Source of the DNA: Lucifuga dentata
Lineage: Eukaryota; Chordata; Actinopteri; Ophidiiformes; Bythitidae
Direction: 5' to 3'
DNA length: 64,000 bases
NCBI GenBank assembly: GCA_014773175.1
Contig: VXCM01000803.1
Location: 62,001 to 126,000, forward strand
The notes under the pieces are model-generated. The model had not been told where the DNA came from. It saw only the letters and a program-made list of their open reading frames with translations, and searched no databases. A program made the translations under genes and the position numbers. Positions 37,101 through 46,818 of the stretch are shown here, one piece after another. Within the stretch, counting starts at the first letter, position 1; every line of letters starts with the position of its first letter.

Positions 37101-37589
37101 AAGTGGTGCAGATTTTTAAGCAAGAAGAAAAACACAGAAAAACAATGTGGCAAGTAAAAATGTATATAGTAAATAGGGCAGCTCTCGTGTAAAATTTCAT
37201 TGCTTTTAAATGGCAACCCAGTACAGTCTGATCTACAAATTTATCATTTTCTGGGGTTTAATGTTTTATGAGTTACAATAACTGTAAAGTGATGAACAGT
37301 TATGCTTGCTGTGAGGAAAAATGGCTGAAAACCATGGTCTGCTGAGGGAAAACATTTGACAAAATTCAGATATGCCACAAAATCCACAGCCAGCGGGAAC
37401 CCTACAAAGACAGAAAGATGGCATTCACCACTCACCTGAGTTGAAGACGTGCACGTCAATCTGACGGAGTGTTTCGTAGTCCTCCCCAGAGCAGTAGCCT
37501 CCAAAGGAGTACACCTTGTGCCCCACCGCCACAGCAGCATGGTTGACTCTCCGCGGCCCTCCTTCAAGGTGCACAGACCAGTGCAACAT
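10609..37589 (-). CDS. klhdc3: Kelch domain-containing protein 3, complete
   Basis: Join of 37436-37589, 35341-35517, 34998-35113, 34831-34902, 30788-31001, 29544-29630, 27542-27650, 13013-13086, 12195-12273 and 10609-10675. The exons sum to 1149 nt, that is 382 residues, the length of human KLHDC3. Every junction has GT-AG borders and matching phase. The protein starts MLHWSVHLEGGPRRVNHAA and ends NSNISRPIFSSHG. It is a six-blade kelch propeller, with blades marked by VYSFGGY, IYLWGGR, MYIFGGY, MFVFGGR, LYIFGGY and IILFGGT. KLHDC3 is known as a substrate receptor of a CUL2 ubiquitin ligase that reads C-terminal glycine degrons. No lesion was found. The introns are large and repeat-rich, the longest 14.5 kb. 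Confidence 0.97.
11733..11759 (+). mobile_element. solo right end of the T2/Kolobok-type MITE
   Basis: CATACAAAATAACTGGTATG followed by ATCCT and TTAA matches the right terminus of the main MITE family; no left half was found nearby. It lies in the last klhdc3 intron. Confidence 0.5.
12195..12273 (-). CDS. klhdc3: klhdc3 coding exon 9
   Basis: Residues 335-360: SPNLKTLCKIAVIQYSLEQS then GLPHDI. Acceptor TCCAG, donor GTCAGA. Almost identical to the mammalian segment. Confidence 0.96.
13013..13086 (-). CDS. klhdc3: klhdc3 coding exon 8
   Basis: Residues 310-334: SPCPEQGMGDEFNLMDHSDL then YILDF. Acceptor TTTACAG, donor GTAAGT. It matches the SPSPEEGLGDEF-LIDHSDL region of human KLHDC3. Confidence 0.95.
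15295..15779 (+). mobile_element. T2/Kolobok-type MITE copy, 485 bp
   Basis: TTAA on both sides (15291-15294, 15780-15783). Ends AGGATCGTGACAGTAG and CACAGGTATGATCTT, more diverged than most copies. Confidence 0.7.
17986..18459 (-). mobile_element. T2/Kolobok-type MITE copy, 474 bp
   Basis: TTAA at 17982-17985 and 18460-18463. Right end ACCAGTATGGTCCT close to consensus; left end AAGGACAATACCATTAG carries one extra A. Confidence 0.72.
19289..19795 (+). mobile_element. T2/Kolobok-type MITE copy, 507 bp
   Basis: TTAA at 19285-19288 and 19796-19799. Left end AGGATCATACCGGTGATC, right end CATCGGTATGAGCCT; inner GATACACTCACCTTAAAA in plus orientation. Confidence 0.78.
22350..22416. repeat. (CA)n microsatellite
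   Basis: About 33 CA units with a few G interruptions, preceded by alternating GCGCGC. It lies in the 14.5-kb klhdc3 intron. Confidence 0.95.
22549..23108 (+). mobile_element. T2/Kolobok-type MITE copy, 560 bp
   Basis: Left flank TTAC (decayed TTAA) then AGGACATACCAGTGATTT; right end CAACAGTATGTTCCT then TTAA. Inner GATACACCCACCTTAAAA in plus orientation. Confidence 0.75.
24640..24970 (+). repeat. interspersed repeat, copy 1 (unclassified, probably a retroposon)
   Basis: Begins near ACAAGAAGGCACTCTGAGAG and ends with CAAACAAATGCCAGTAATCA and a CATAACCCCC-GAGGTAA tail. Related pieces occur at 52855-53060 and 54225-54690. The motifs GGCACT-GAGAGCGC and the AACCTCC/GGAGGT ends are widespread in fish genomes. 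An N within a T tract at 24754 interrupts it. Confidence 0.5.
27346..27375 (+). other. G-run cluster (possible G-quadruplex)
   Basis: GGGGG, GGG, GGGGGG and GGGGGG with 3-4 nt loops (TGGA, AGT, AGT). It lies about 170 bp inside the intron after klhdc3 coding exon 7, on the template strand, so the RNA carries C runs. Confidence 0.5.
27542..27650 (-). CDS. klhdc3: klhdc3 coding exon 7 (blade 6)
   Basis: Residues 274-309: AFSWKKVEPKGKGPCPRRRQ then CCCMVGDRIILFGGT. Acceptor TCTACAG, donor GTGAGG. The following intron is the 14.5-kb one. Confidence 0.96.
27828..28425 (-). mobile_element. T2/Kolobok-type MITE copy, 598 bp
   Basis: TTAA at 27824-27827 and 28426-28429. Left end AGGACATTACCGGCGATTT, right end GCCAGTAAGGTCCT; inner AAGGTGGGTGTATCACCTGA marks minus orientation. 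In a klhdc3 intron. Confidence 0.8.
28780..28793 (-). promoter_or_regulatory. CTCF-like motif
   Basis: CCACTAGATGGCAG on the minus strand matches all 14 positions of the core CCASYAGRKGGCRS. It is in a klhdc3 intron. Such motifs also ride on repeats, so occupancy is uncertain. Confidence 0.4.
29544..29630 (-). CDS. klhdc3: klhdc3 coding exon 6 (blade 5)
   Basis: Residues 245-273: FSYNGELYIFGGYNARLDRH then FNDLWKFNP. Acceptor TTTTAG, donor GTGATT. Confidence 0.96.
30788..31001 (-). CDS. klhdc3: klhdc3 coding exon 5 (blade 4)
   Basis: Residues 174-244: GTPARWRDFHSATIIGTKMF, GGRADRFGPFHSNNEIY, then CWLNTPTTQPLPEGRRSHSA. Acceptor CTGTAG, donor GTAAGA. Confidence 0.97.
31256..31916 (-). mobile_element. 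T2/Kolobok-type MITE copy with a false internal duplication
   Basis: TTAA at 31252-31255 and 31917-31920. Left end AGGATCATACCGACCATTTT, right end TGGCTGGTATGGTCCT. A 67-bp segment (31411-31477) is repeated exactly after the N at 31478, so the real length is probably about 593 bp. Confidence 0.78.
31930..32428 (+). mobile_element. T2/Kolobok-type MITE copy, opposite to its neighbour
   Basis: Left terminus degraded (TGATCATACCAG near 31937), right end CAAATATGCTCCT then TTAA. The inner GCGGAGACATTCATTTTC shows plus orientation, so it forms an inverted pair with the copy ending at 31916. Confidence 0.65.
32759..32792. repeat. (CA)n microsatellite
   Basis: Seventeen uninterrupted CA units, followed by an A-rich tract broken by an N at 32797. 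In a klhdc3 intron. Confidence 0.95.
34031..34174. repeat. CA microsatellite duplicated across an assembly join
   Basis: Two CA tracts, each followed by the same 42 bases (34051-34092 and 34133-34174), meet at the single N at 34093. This looks like two overlapping contig ends left unmerged rather than a real tandem repeat. Confidence 0.8.
34831..34902 (-). CDS. klhdc3: klhdc3 coding exon 4
   Basis: Residues 150-173: ADCFSNDIHKLDINTMVWSL and INTR. A 72-nt exon, phase 0 on both sides; acceptor TCCTAG, donor GTGAGT. Confidence 0.95.
34998..35113 (-). CDS. klhdc3: klhdc3 coding exon 3 (blade 3)
   Basis: Residues 111-149: QRWFTPKISGTVPGARDGHS, then ACVLGKAMYIFGGYEQL. Acceptor CCGCAG, donor GTGGGT. 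Confidence 0.96.
35341..35517 (-). CDS. klhdc3: klhdc3 coding exon 2 (blade 2)
   Basis: Residues 52-110: VSLRWMKLPPV, then REVPYMRYGHTTVLLDDSIY and GGRNDTEGACNVLYAFDV. Acceptor ACTTAG, donor GTAAGT. Confidence 0.96.
36127..36591. mobile_element. MITE with TAA flanks and nested hairpins, 465 bp
   Basis: Inverted ends TGCTGCGTTCATTT and, read inward from the right, TGCTGCATTCATTC, then an AACTTGGAA block near both ends. Flanked by TAA on both sides, which fits the 3-bp TWA duplication of PIF/Harbinger. Two internal inverted repeats: a perfect 16-bp stem (36161-36176 with 36183-36198) and a 22-bp stem with one mismatch (36369-36390 with 36405-36426). No coding capacity. Confidence 0.6.
37436..37589 (-). 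CDS. klhdc3: klhdc3 coding exon 1 (start codon, blade 1)
   Basis: ATG at 37587-37589; residues 1-51, including VYSFGGYCSGEDYETLRQID and the end DVHVFNS. Donor GTGAGT. The exon extends upstream as 5' UTR, probably to an acceptor at 37681 behind a long T tract. Confidence 0.96.
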
Positions 37590-37681
37590 TCCACGCGCAA
37601 GCACCTCTGTGACCGTGAGTCCTTAGACCATCACTGTGTCGCCTGCTTGAACCCCATCAAGTCAACAGTCACCATTGAAAC
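37590..37681 (-). other. klhdc3: klhdc3 5' UTR, second part
   Basis: Runs from a probable acceptor (long T tract then GACCCCAG at 37682-37689) to the start codon. An alternative acceptor TCACAG lies nearer the start codon, about 18 nt upstream. It holds a short upstream ORF at 37631-37675. Confidence 0.5.
37631..37675 (-). CDS. possible upstream ORF in klhdc3 leader (14 codons)
   Basis: MVTVDLMGFKQATQ then TGA, ending 41 nt before the klhdc3 ATG. It exists only if the 37681 acceptor is used; the nearer acceptor would remove it. Confidence 0.3.
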   Translation of the reverse strand: MVTVDLMGFKQATQ

Positions 37682-39516
37682 CTGGGGTCAAAAAAAAAAA
37701 AAANAAAAAAAAAAAACCCGAGAAGAACAGTAGAGGGTGACTCTGCTTGGGAGGAAAAAGGGGATCAAACACTGAGGGGCAACTGAGAAGCAACTGTGAA
37801 CATAAAGTGAACTATTTGCCCTCAGCTCTGCTGCTGCTGACAGGCTGGCAAACTCCCGTATTATCTGAGCCGGAAAAGTATTTTAAGAGGTGATTAGACC
37901 TACACCTACCACTTCTCTTTCTTCTTGCTCACTCTTATCCCTGTCCCCTCCCACTGCATTACAAAAATATTAAATATAGAAACACATAAAGTGAGGGCAC
38001 TGTTAAGGCATTGTACTGTCATTAACAAACACCACTACTGTCACTACAAACTGGTTGGACAACCATTCTAACAATAGTGAGCTGTACTACCAGTTTACAA
38101 AAGTGAACGGGCAACTCCAGTTTCAGTTACATCAGAGATGACAACTGAATTCAGCCAACTAGCTTTAGCAGCGTGCACACAAGATAATGGAGGGTTATAC
38201 AAAACAAAATATTCATTAAAAAAAAACTGGAAGCGGGCAAGGAAAGCATCTGTAAAAAGCCTGCAGAGCTTAGCTGTGGGGCAATTATGTAAACACCCCT
38301 TAATGGAGAGAGCTCCCAATGCTGAAAAACTCAATTTAAAGCTGGTAGCAAAACTAGGTCTGAATGAGCAGATCGGTGTTAACTCACTAGCAATCTGTCT
38401 TGTAATAAAGGCGTCAAATTCTTAAGGCTATGAGGCTGAAGCTGGATCTTACTAAAACTAACCCTATCTGTGCTTGCTTATCCTGTCTCAGTGACTCACT
38501 TTCTCACTGACCTCCAACATTTGTTTGCTCTTAAAAATAAACCCGCAGAAGTCCATTTAACACAGACCTTTCTATTTCAAGCCCACCCATCCCTGAGGAG
38601 CATCACAGGCCAGAGCTAGGCAAAAGGCAACTGAAGTCTTGACTTTTGAGTTGTTTTCCTTTGTTCGAGGCTTTTTTGTTGTTTTGGAGAAGATAAAAGC
38701 TGCCAGGTGGACTCAAGATCCCACTTGGCACAGAGTGACAGTGACAATATTGCTGCAAATATTCTGTATTTGCTGCAATGCCCTCCTGTCCAGTAGTTTT
38801 TCCAAACACAAACATCAATTTGTAATCAATGCTGATCCCATGTCCCAGCTTTGCCGAGTTTAAGAACGCATTCCTCTTTGTGAGAGCTGAGCTGACTGCG
38901 GAACAGCTTCTGCACCTTCCTGATCCCAATAAACAGCAGGTATCTTAGCTATGACAAAGGCACTTCAGATCATGATGGATTTTAAAATACAGGCAACAGA
39001 CCAATGAGAGCTGGGTAACATCGCTCCAGACCGCAGCTCAGGTCACGGATGCAACACAGAACTGAACACACAGATCGCTCATTGATACAGCTAATCAACG
39101 CCCAGTGACACTGAGCTGTAACACACGATACGACAGTGAAGTACTGTATATCAAATGCATCCTACTTCAGCTAGGCTAGCCAACGTTAGCTATCAGAGAG
39201 GTATACGCCTGTCGAGGCTAGCAACAACGACCGTGATTATGGTCGCTCGTCTAGTAACACCAACTGCAACAACAGCCGTTTAGCGGAAGCAGTATCTTTG
39301 CATTCAGTGCTTTGATAGCCAAATAACAACAACATAAACAGCTGTTGCTAGCTAAGCTAACGCTAGTCTTAGGAAGCTACTCTGCTAGCTAACGTGAACT
39401 GAATTAAAACGAGCAGCAATTTGACTCTGCGTCATTTATTTCAAGCCTGGTCAAAGTGACATGCTAATTAGTTAGTTGGTGAAACTAAGCGGAGTAAACA
39501 GAGGAACTAAGTTTAC

Positions 39517-39600
39517 CTTTAGCTCCAGTATGTATTGATTCACTGGAATTTGAAACACAGACAGGCAGTGCTACTATGGTAGTAACCCGTCCCTCGTGAC
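39517..39600 (-). promoter_or_regulatory. klhdc3: klhdc3 non-coding first exon and promoter (right limit approximate)
   Basis: A donor GGAGCTAAAG followed by GTAAAC lies at 39517/39516. Just upstream the DNA becomes G+C-rich with a TGACGTG (CRE-like) site at about 39597-39603. No TATA box is seen, as is usual for a housekeeping gene. The exact start is not determined. Confidence 0.5.
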
Positions 39601-39625
39601 GTGTTGGGAGGGGAAGCGTCCGGGA

Positions 39626-39639
39626 GCGCCCTCTGCTGG
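39626..39639 (-). promoter_or_regulatory. CTCF-like motif upstream of klhdc3
   Basis: CCAGCAGAGGGCGC on the minus strand matches every position of the core CCASYAGRKGGCRS. It lies beside the klhdc3 promoter. Confidence 0.5.
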
Positions 39640-39854
39640 TTGTTTTTGTTATTCTGCAGAAAGCCCTAATGTATTTTCACATTGATAAACTCCATATCTT
39701 TTGTGATTTTGTCCCCCTTTTTGCCTTTTAAAGACTGTCGTTTTGATTCCTGAAACAATCTCCTGCAAAGTTTTCTTATATACGTTTGATTGAATGTGGT
39801 CATTTGAATTTATACTCTCCAAAAAACAGTCAAGCTCCGGTTATGTTCACGTTA

Positions 39855-39923
39855 TTCTCTCTCTCTCTCGCTCTCGCTCTCGCTCTCGCTCTCGCTCTCT
39901 CTCTCTCGCTCTCTCTCTCGCTC
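39855..39923. repeat. (CT)n/(CTCTCG)n repeat
   Basis: About 69 bp of CT with regular CG interruptions, lying between two CTCF-like motifs. Confidence 0.9.
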
Positions 39924-39951
39924 AAAAACAGAAACACAATACCCCAAAACA

Positions 39952-39965
39952 GCACTAGGTGGCGC
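39952..39965 (+). promoter_or_regulatory. CTCF-like motif, divergent from the 39626 one
   Basis: GCACTAGGTGGCGC matches 13 of 14 positions of CCASYAGRKGGCRS; only the first base differs. Orientation is opposite to the motif 313 bp to the left. Confidence 0.45.
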
Positions 39966-40593
39966 TATTATACACACTATAGATTACTCAGACAAACACA
40001 AGCATAATCCTTGAGATTCTGGGCTGTGTGACCACATCATTTATTACTAGGGCAACAAATGCTTCATCTCCTGCCCATAAAATGTTTCTAAGAATAAGAT
40101 CCATGGCCTCATATTGGTGGTCAAGTTACATGATCCAGCTGGTCTCACATCCCCACCTCAGTCTTCCGTGGGACAGGCTTGCATTCATAGAATTGATAAA
40201 GTGGGCATGGCAGAAGCTTAGAGAATTGATCGAGTCAGCTGTTACAAATTGGCAAAGAAACTTAACTCACATCGAGCACATCGAGGGACTGCAGATGAAA
40301 ATTAGCTCTAAACTAACTCTTGTACAATACATCAAATGGCAACATTTATGCTTAACATTGTACATGGTCCCTTTTAAATAAATAAATAGTAATAATAATA
40401 ATTCCACAACTATCAAGGTACTCTTGGGCAACAGTACACATTAAATAATCTGATAGTCTCTTTGTTTAATTGCTTGCATTAGATAAATTTCTAATATGTG
40501 ATAGAGCACTGCCACGTTACTTAACAGCATCACTGGAGCTTAATGAACACAGGCTGGAAGATAGGTTGTCTGGGCTGGTTCCACTGTATTTAA

Positions 40594-41073
40594 AGGACCA
40601 TACTGGTGATTTTGCATGTTTGAGCCCCAATAAATACTACCCACATACAGATTACGTTACTCTCAACCACTTACCAAAAAGAAAATCTGTATTGTGGTGT
40701 TATTTTGCCAAATCTCCTCACAAAATCAAATATTCAAGTGATACACCCACATTAAAATCCAGTATTTCATCTGCTAACACTTCTGACTGTAGAAGGAATA
40801 GCTATTTTTAATTTTTCGGTAAAAGCCATCTTCTCCTCAGACCCTGGAAGAGACAAAAAAAAAAAAAAAAAAAAANAAAAAAAAAAAAAAATTAATTGAC
40901 ATTTTGTTCATTAATAGATTACCTATCTCAATATGTTTCAAATCTCTACAAGTTGATTGTGATAGTGTACTGGAATGAAGTGGCTGCATGGAAAGTAGGG
41001 AAAACAACTCTAATATTTACCACTCCAGTAGTATGTTTTGGAAAATGGTTGGCAGAATCACCAGTGTGCTCCT
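40594..41073 (+). mobile_element. T2/Kolobok-type MITE copy, 480 bp
   Basis: TTAA at 40590-40593 and 41074-41077. Left end AGGACCATACTGGTGATTTT is nearly consensus; right end CACCAGTGTGCTCCT. Contains a poly(A) tract with an N at 40876. Confidence 0.8.
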
Positions 41074-44000
41074 TTAAGCATAACACCCTCATAATACTTC
41101 ACATGCTCAGGAGTCACTGTGATTGTATTGGAAAGAAATTGGGTTTGAATTTGTCTTTGATATAAAGAAAGCTCCCTCCTTGCTGTTTCCAGGCTAATGC
41201 TGTCAATAAATAAGAATGTGCTCTTAGGAAACCTGCCCAGCTAAAACAAAAAAAAAAAAAAAAAAAAAGAGTTGGAGAACTAAACATCCCAGATCTGACG
41301 TGCATATGTGCAGAACTGACCTAATCCTCTGTAACTGAAGTCCAGATGATGAGGCCATCGATACACATCAACAGCTCTGGTAGAACTTACATTTTTGTTG
41401 CTGATCTTTATGTTAGATCTAATGTGTAAATTTCACTTGAACCCATCAAACAGCCTGCTTCACATGTTTAAACTGAGTCATATGACACTGATCGACTGAT
41501 TGATTTTTGTCTGTCTCATGTATACTAAGTGCCCAGTCCACATGGACTAGAAGATGTCAAATTCATTGTTGCGGTAGTGAAACAAAAACTGTCTCAAATA
41601 TACAATAAGGGCATCCAAAATTGTATCAGAAAAGTTAACTTTTTATATAAACTCTACAACATAAACAGAGTACTTTGTCTTCTCTCTCAAGTTATACACA
41701 AAATATCTGCAACAAAGGTGGTTTCCTTAAAACACAAGTCAAACTTTTGATAATCATCCAGCCAAAATGTCCTTAGTTAAGGACATTATGTAAAAAAGCA
41801 CAGCACTTAAATCATCATGTAAAGAATAAAACACAAAATGAACTTCATTTCCAATCTCATCTAACCCACATAACACAAAGTCTCTCCTCCTCTGGTGTAA
41901 CATTAAACCTGCCAGTTTCAATACCTAATGCTAATGTACCTGAGCATAACTGTGCACATAAAGATCTTTGGCCTTTAGTTAAATTCTCTTAAAGATTCCA
42001 ATTATAATTATTTTTAATAAGACACTATGTTCCCAATTTTGGTTTACACCACACATTGACAACCATGATTCTTTATACATAAGAAACAATTTACTTTGAA
42101 TTTACTCTGCATGTAACCCTAACCCTAACCTGTTCTGGAAACTAAATGACAGATTAACCATTGAAAATAAAGATTTCATCTCTCTAGCCTAGGGGGTAGC
42201 CATATGACATATGCTACCTCATTTATAAAAGCATTAGATTACAAAGAGGTGGTCTAGAGCGATCAACAGTCCCAAATAGTCCATCTGAAGTGAAAGCAGA
42301 GCCTTGTAAAAGGATTATGGCACCGAGAAGCCATATTACAGCTGGCCAGGATCTGTATCATTGCCCAGGTCTGGTTCACTTAGGAGGGGCTTTGACTGAT
42401 TCATTGTGTAGAGGCATTTCATCCCTGTGCCAGCTGCACGTCATGCACAATGGTCAGATTGTACCTCAGGCTGCCCGAACGACAGCTGCCCGTGGCTGCT
42501 GCCCCTAGAGTTAAGTCAGACCACGGATACTGTACGAATGAAGTTATAGAATTGCTATAGATAATGCAGATTCAGTTAAATGAAAATCTATTCTTCAGAA
42601 GAGTTGTGTAATTTTCTTTTTTTTTTTTTTTTTTTTGCATTTTGTCCTTTTATTAATTGTAAAATGTATCTAATCATCTTGTCTACACCCATTTATCTTG
42701 TTCCATGTTGAAGCAGGCTGGAGCCTCTCCCAGCATGCACTGGGTGAGAGGCAGGACACCCAGACATGTTGTCAGGCCATCACAGGACTACCATCCCTAC
42801 ACTGTCACTTCGAATTCATTCAACTTAGAATTTCCACAGCAATACATTACTGATAAAATGCATAGGTTGAATGAGGGTTGCTTGATATGTTTTGCGCCTA
42901 GTAAAGCAGAAGTAATATATTTCTTTTGGTGATTTTGCATATAAATGACCTTCATTTGAGCTGAGTGAAGTGAGGTACCCAAGGATTTGTGAGTTGTACA
43001 AGATGGACAATTTGCCTGCATACACATCAGTTGTCGCCATTCCTGCTATTCATGACTGGGGATCTGAATTAGTTCAGCACCTACCCAATTCTTCCCAACT
43101 CTACCCTTTCATCTCTTCTCAAACATGAAAAAGGCTTTAAGCTGGAACTTGGTTTTGCCTCAGATTATGATGTCATATCAGCTGTGGGTGAATTTTTGGA
43201 CCTCCATGAAAAGATATGTAGTAGTAAAATGAGATTATGGTGAAAAATACATAACTGCAACACCTCAAAGTTAGGTCTTCTTTCATGCTGGGCCCATAAC
43301 TTAAACACCCTTCCTACCCAAATATTGACCATGATACTGAGTCATACATGCAGTACACCTTCCCCCACTGAATGTTGAGATCAGTCTCCATAGTAACATT
43401 ACAAATATTCTGTCTATTCACCCAAGCAGATATGAAGTGTAGTGCTGTTTTTTTTTTTTTAATTCAAGAATATTTAACTTCCATCATTAAATTATTCCAG
43501 TAAGTGATTATATTTGAAAAAAGTGCATATTGGCCAAAATTTACAATTTTGCTCTTGCCTCTTCATTCCTTACAGAAGTGTTAAATATAAGTAATAGCTG
43601 CAAAAAGTGAAATTCTCATGACATGTAGAATCTATCCCAGCTCAGTGAAAGTCTTTGTGTACTTTCACCCAGTCTGTCCTGAACTTCAGTTTAAAAAGTA
43701 AGTCAGCCATCCCACCTGTCAGCATTTGCACAGACTGCATCACCCATCTGACCCTGCTGACACGCTCTTTGACACATTTGCTTAGTGGTGTGTTTTGCTG
43801 GCTATAAAGTCAGCACATGTGGTGTCTGTCTGTTGTTATGCCTGACATAGAGAACAGGAGTTGCCCAACTGCAGCATAACTCTGCAAGTCAACAACAACT
43901 GCTAAAACCAACTGTTGTTTGGGAATCTTGGGCAGGCCCAGTGATGGAAGAGCTTTGCAATGCTATGTGGCAGAGAAAAATATAACCTTTACTTAAGAAA

Positions 44001-46019
44001 GGCCCGTTCGGTTAACCGTTTTCTTACCCATGGCACATAAAATCTAAAGTGTGGTGCCTTGATGAACAATAAAGACAGGCAAAATAATCCAACAAATTAA
44101 AAAAAAAAAAAAAAAANAAAAAAAAAAAAAAAAAGTAAAAAGGGAAAGACCTGTGTCAGCACAGACATGAAAAACAATCACTGACTGTCTTGATATGATT
44201 TTTGCAGAATTATTTCATTGTTTCTCTGTTTTCTTTATATCTGGGTAAGAAAGGCTGTAATTTTCCTGCTGTCCACAGGTGAAATGGAACTTTTCTGAAA
44301 ATTTATTTGCAATGTTTTTCATTATAATGAGCTCTTTGAGATTCTTTCCACTGCTTCAGCCCAAAGTAAGGTACAAAGGCTTTACCACTCTTGCTGCAGA
44401 GCATGTGGTCATGGTGTAGCTGCAGCTTTGCACTAACATTAATCCTCTGATTTTCTTAAGTCTTTAGTGACATAGTGTCAAATCCTACTATAACAAATAT
44501 CCTTCAACATAACTACTGTCACAGTATTACTACACTGTGCAGAGATATTCCCAGGATGTTTAACATGCTGATTTGACTTCCGCTAGCTGGATTAGGGCAA
44601 CAGCATTAAGCAGTCCAGAATGATGTCATAAAATATGATCTAACTCTGTGGCCAAATGATTGAATCATACATTTTCCCTTAATTTGGGGTTATTAAATGA
44701 ACAGAGCTTCTCTCTGTGAGTTTCTTAAAGAAGAGGATTGGTATGTTCCTTTGGCCATTTTCTCACTTATGATTTGGTCTGAATGAGGAGTAAAATTAGC
44801 ACTTTGTAGCAGTTGTTAGTGTTTAGGCTGTTTCCAATTATCAACTAACCAAGAAGCTATACTTACAAAAATTGTGTGAAGATGCAGGGAAGCCAGTTAT
44901 TGGACAAAATGTAAAATATTAAACTGAAACTGGTAAGTGATTTAACAAAATGTTATCAATTCCATTTTGGGTATAAAACCAGACAAAAATGCTCATTAGG
45001 AATTAGGAACAATGAGAGCAGATTCAGTTTCCTGTGACCTAGCTGACCTCTGACCTGAGGAGGATGTCAGAGATCATAGAACAGAGCAGAGGTCTGTTTG
45101 GGGTCAGGATGTTGAGATTAACCGTTTTTATTATTAATCGAGATTATAAAATGTCTCAGTGTCTAAACTGTAAGAATTTAGAAGCCACGGTTTAGAAACC
45201 AAAAGAAAAAAGTCTCTGGGTTCATGTGGAAAAAAGATAAACTTCAGAGCGTCTAGCGACGGTAAGAAATTCCTCTCACTCTGTCTGATTTGCGTGCGCG
45301 TCAGCTGCCTCATGCTGCTGTCTTCATGTGTGTATGTGCGCACACGCGTGTGGGTCGGCTGCTTCACGCTGTTTCTGCGTGTGTTAGCAGCTACAAACTT
45401 TTTTTGTTTAGCATGAGAGATTAACTCCTCACCCAACTTACTTACTTCAGTTAAAAAGCTCATTAAATGGTCAGTGTGGAGCATTTAGTGTGTCTTAAAA
45501 ATAATCAGAAGAAGACAGTTTGCAAAGAGTGCCGATGAAAAATTGTAAAAATCCAATCAGCTAACACACTTCAGCATCTTCAGCACCTCTTCAGAGTTCA
45601 GCATCCAGACCAAGTCAAGCTAAAATACTCCACTAGCTAATGTTAGCAACAGGATTAAGGCTCAAAACATCTCATAATTTGGTTTTGTCTTAATTTACCA
45701 CATAAACATGTTCCCCCCACCCCATTTTAATTTAAAAAAAAAGTAAAATGTTAATTCACATTAAAGCGGGTTTTTTTTTTTTTNTTTTTTTTTTTTTTAT
45801 TTGATCAAAAATGACAAAATCATCAAGTAGGCAGTTACTTTATTTTTCCTTAGCAGGGCTGTATAAGTTGACTGCTAAATAATGAGCTGTAAGAATTATT
45901 ATAGTTGATAAACATTTTAGGTCATTTCAATTAAATCTCATAATCTAATATCATAAATCTCAAATCTTTGTTTATTTTTTTTATGGCCTGCGCCTTCTAT
46001 GGCCTGAGGCCCCCCCCCC

Positions 46020-46087
46020 NNNNNNNNNNNNNNNNNNNNNNNNNNNNNNNNNNNNNNNNNNNNNNNNNNNNNNNNNNNNNNNNNNNN
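46020..46087. other. assembly gap, 68 N
   Basis: Sits between a C run and a CA microsatellite; its true length is unknown. Confidence 0.95.

Positions 46088-46144
<57 letters not shown>
46088..46144. repeat. (CA)n microsatellite beside a gap
   Basis: About 28 CA units, broken at the left by the N gap. Confidence 0.95.
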
Positions 46145-46146
<2 letters not shown>

Positions 46147-46409
46147 GTCCTGGTTATCTTTGGTTAGCTAGCAAGGTTAGCTATCTGCTTGCTGACCTGA
46201 CTGAGAGCACGGTTCACAGAGGGTGAGGGGTCACAGCGATGTAGCCAACTAAGTGGCCTACTATTTTTGAGTGAGGAAATATTATCTTTTTACTTGTGTT
46301 ATAAGGAGACTTTTGATTATCTACTAATTGAGTTACTGTAAGTTTATTTAACATACACAAATCTATTTTTGACAACCTCAAAGCAGACAAAGCCTTGCGC
46401 ACCCTCTGT

Positions 46410-46455
46410 GATCTTTGGCGCCCCCCTGAGGGGGGTCGCGGACCCCAGGTTGAGA
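46410..46455 (-). mobile_element. hAT-like transposon terminus, partial
   Basis: On the minus strand it reads CAGTGGTTCTCAACCTGGGG, GTCCGCGACC, then a G/C palindrome CCCCCTCAGGGGGG. CAGTGGTTCTCAACC is a well-known terminus of hAT (Charlie-like) elements. The matching other end was not found, perhaps lost in the nearby gap. Confidence 0.55.
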
Positions 46456-46706
46456 ACCACTGACATAAATAATAGTGAAATCATGAATAATTCTCTCACT
46501 ATAATTGTACTGTCTAAAATTCAAACCGTGACATCTAGTTTGGGGATTGCTAGTGCACTCTGAATCTGTCTTCTGTCAATTTTATACAATCATTGAGGTG
46601 TATTTGTTTAGTTAGAATTAGATTACATTTTGACAATGTATTCAGTGAGCATTTTCTTATTTGGATAATGATTGGATGTTAATGCAAGGAGTAAATAGGA
46701 CTTTAA

Positions 46707-46818
46707 AGGACCATGCCAGTAGTTTGCATGTTTGAGCCCAATAAATACTAAAAAAAAAGCATGTATGTGGATTGTATTTGTTGGGCTCAAATTTGCAAAA
46801 TCAACAATATGGTCTAGA
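46707..46818. mobile_element. 112-bp internally deleted T2/Kolobok-type MITE
   Basis: Left end AGGACCATGCCAGTAGTTTG and inner GAGCCCAATAAATACT pair with the right end's TTGGGCTCAAATTTGC and TATGGTC; TTAA flanks both sides. Only the two terminal arms remain, so it is almost a perfect fold-back. Confidence 0.65.

Noticed and set aside
40028..40381. 117-codon plus-strand frame near klhdc3 promoter
   Set aside because: No domain or homology that I recognise; lies in ordinary intergenic sequence.
42113..42131. Interstitial telomere-like CCCTAACCCTAACC
   Set aside because: Fewer than three units; easily chance, and no longer array nearby.
45134..45484. 116-codon minus-strand frame
   Set aside because: Low-complexity Arg/Thr stretch from a TGTG/CGCG repeat; no family recognised.
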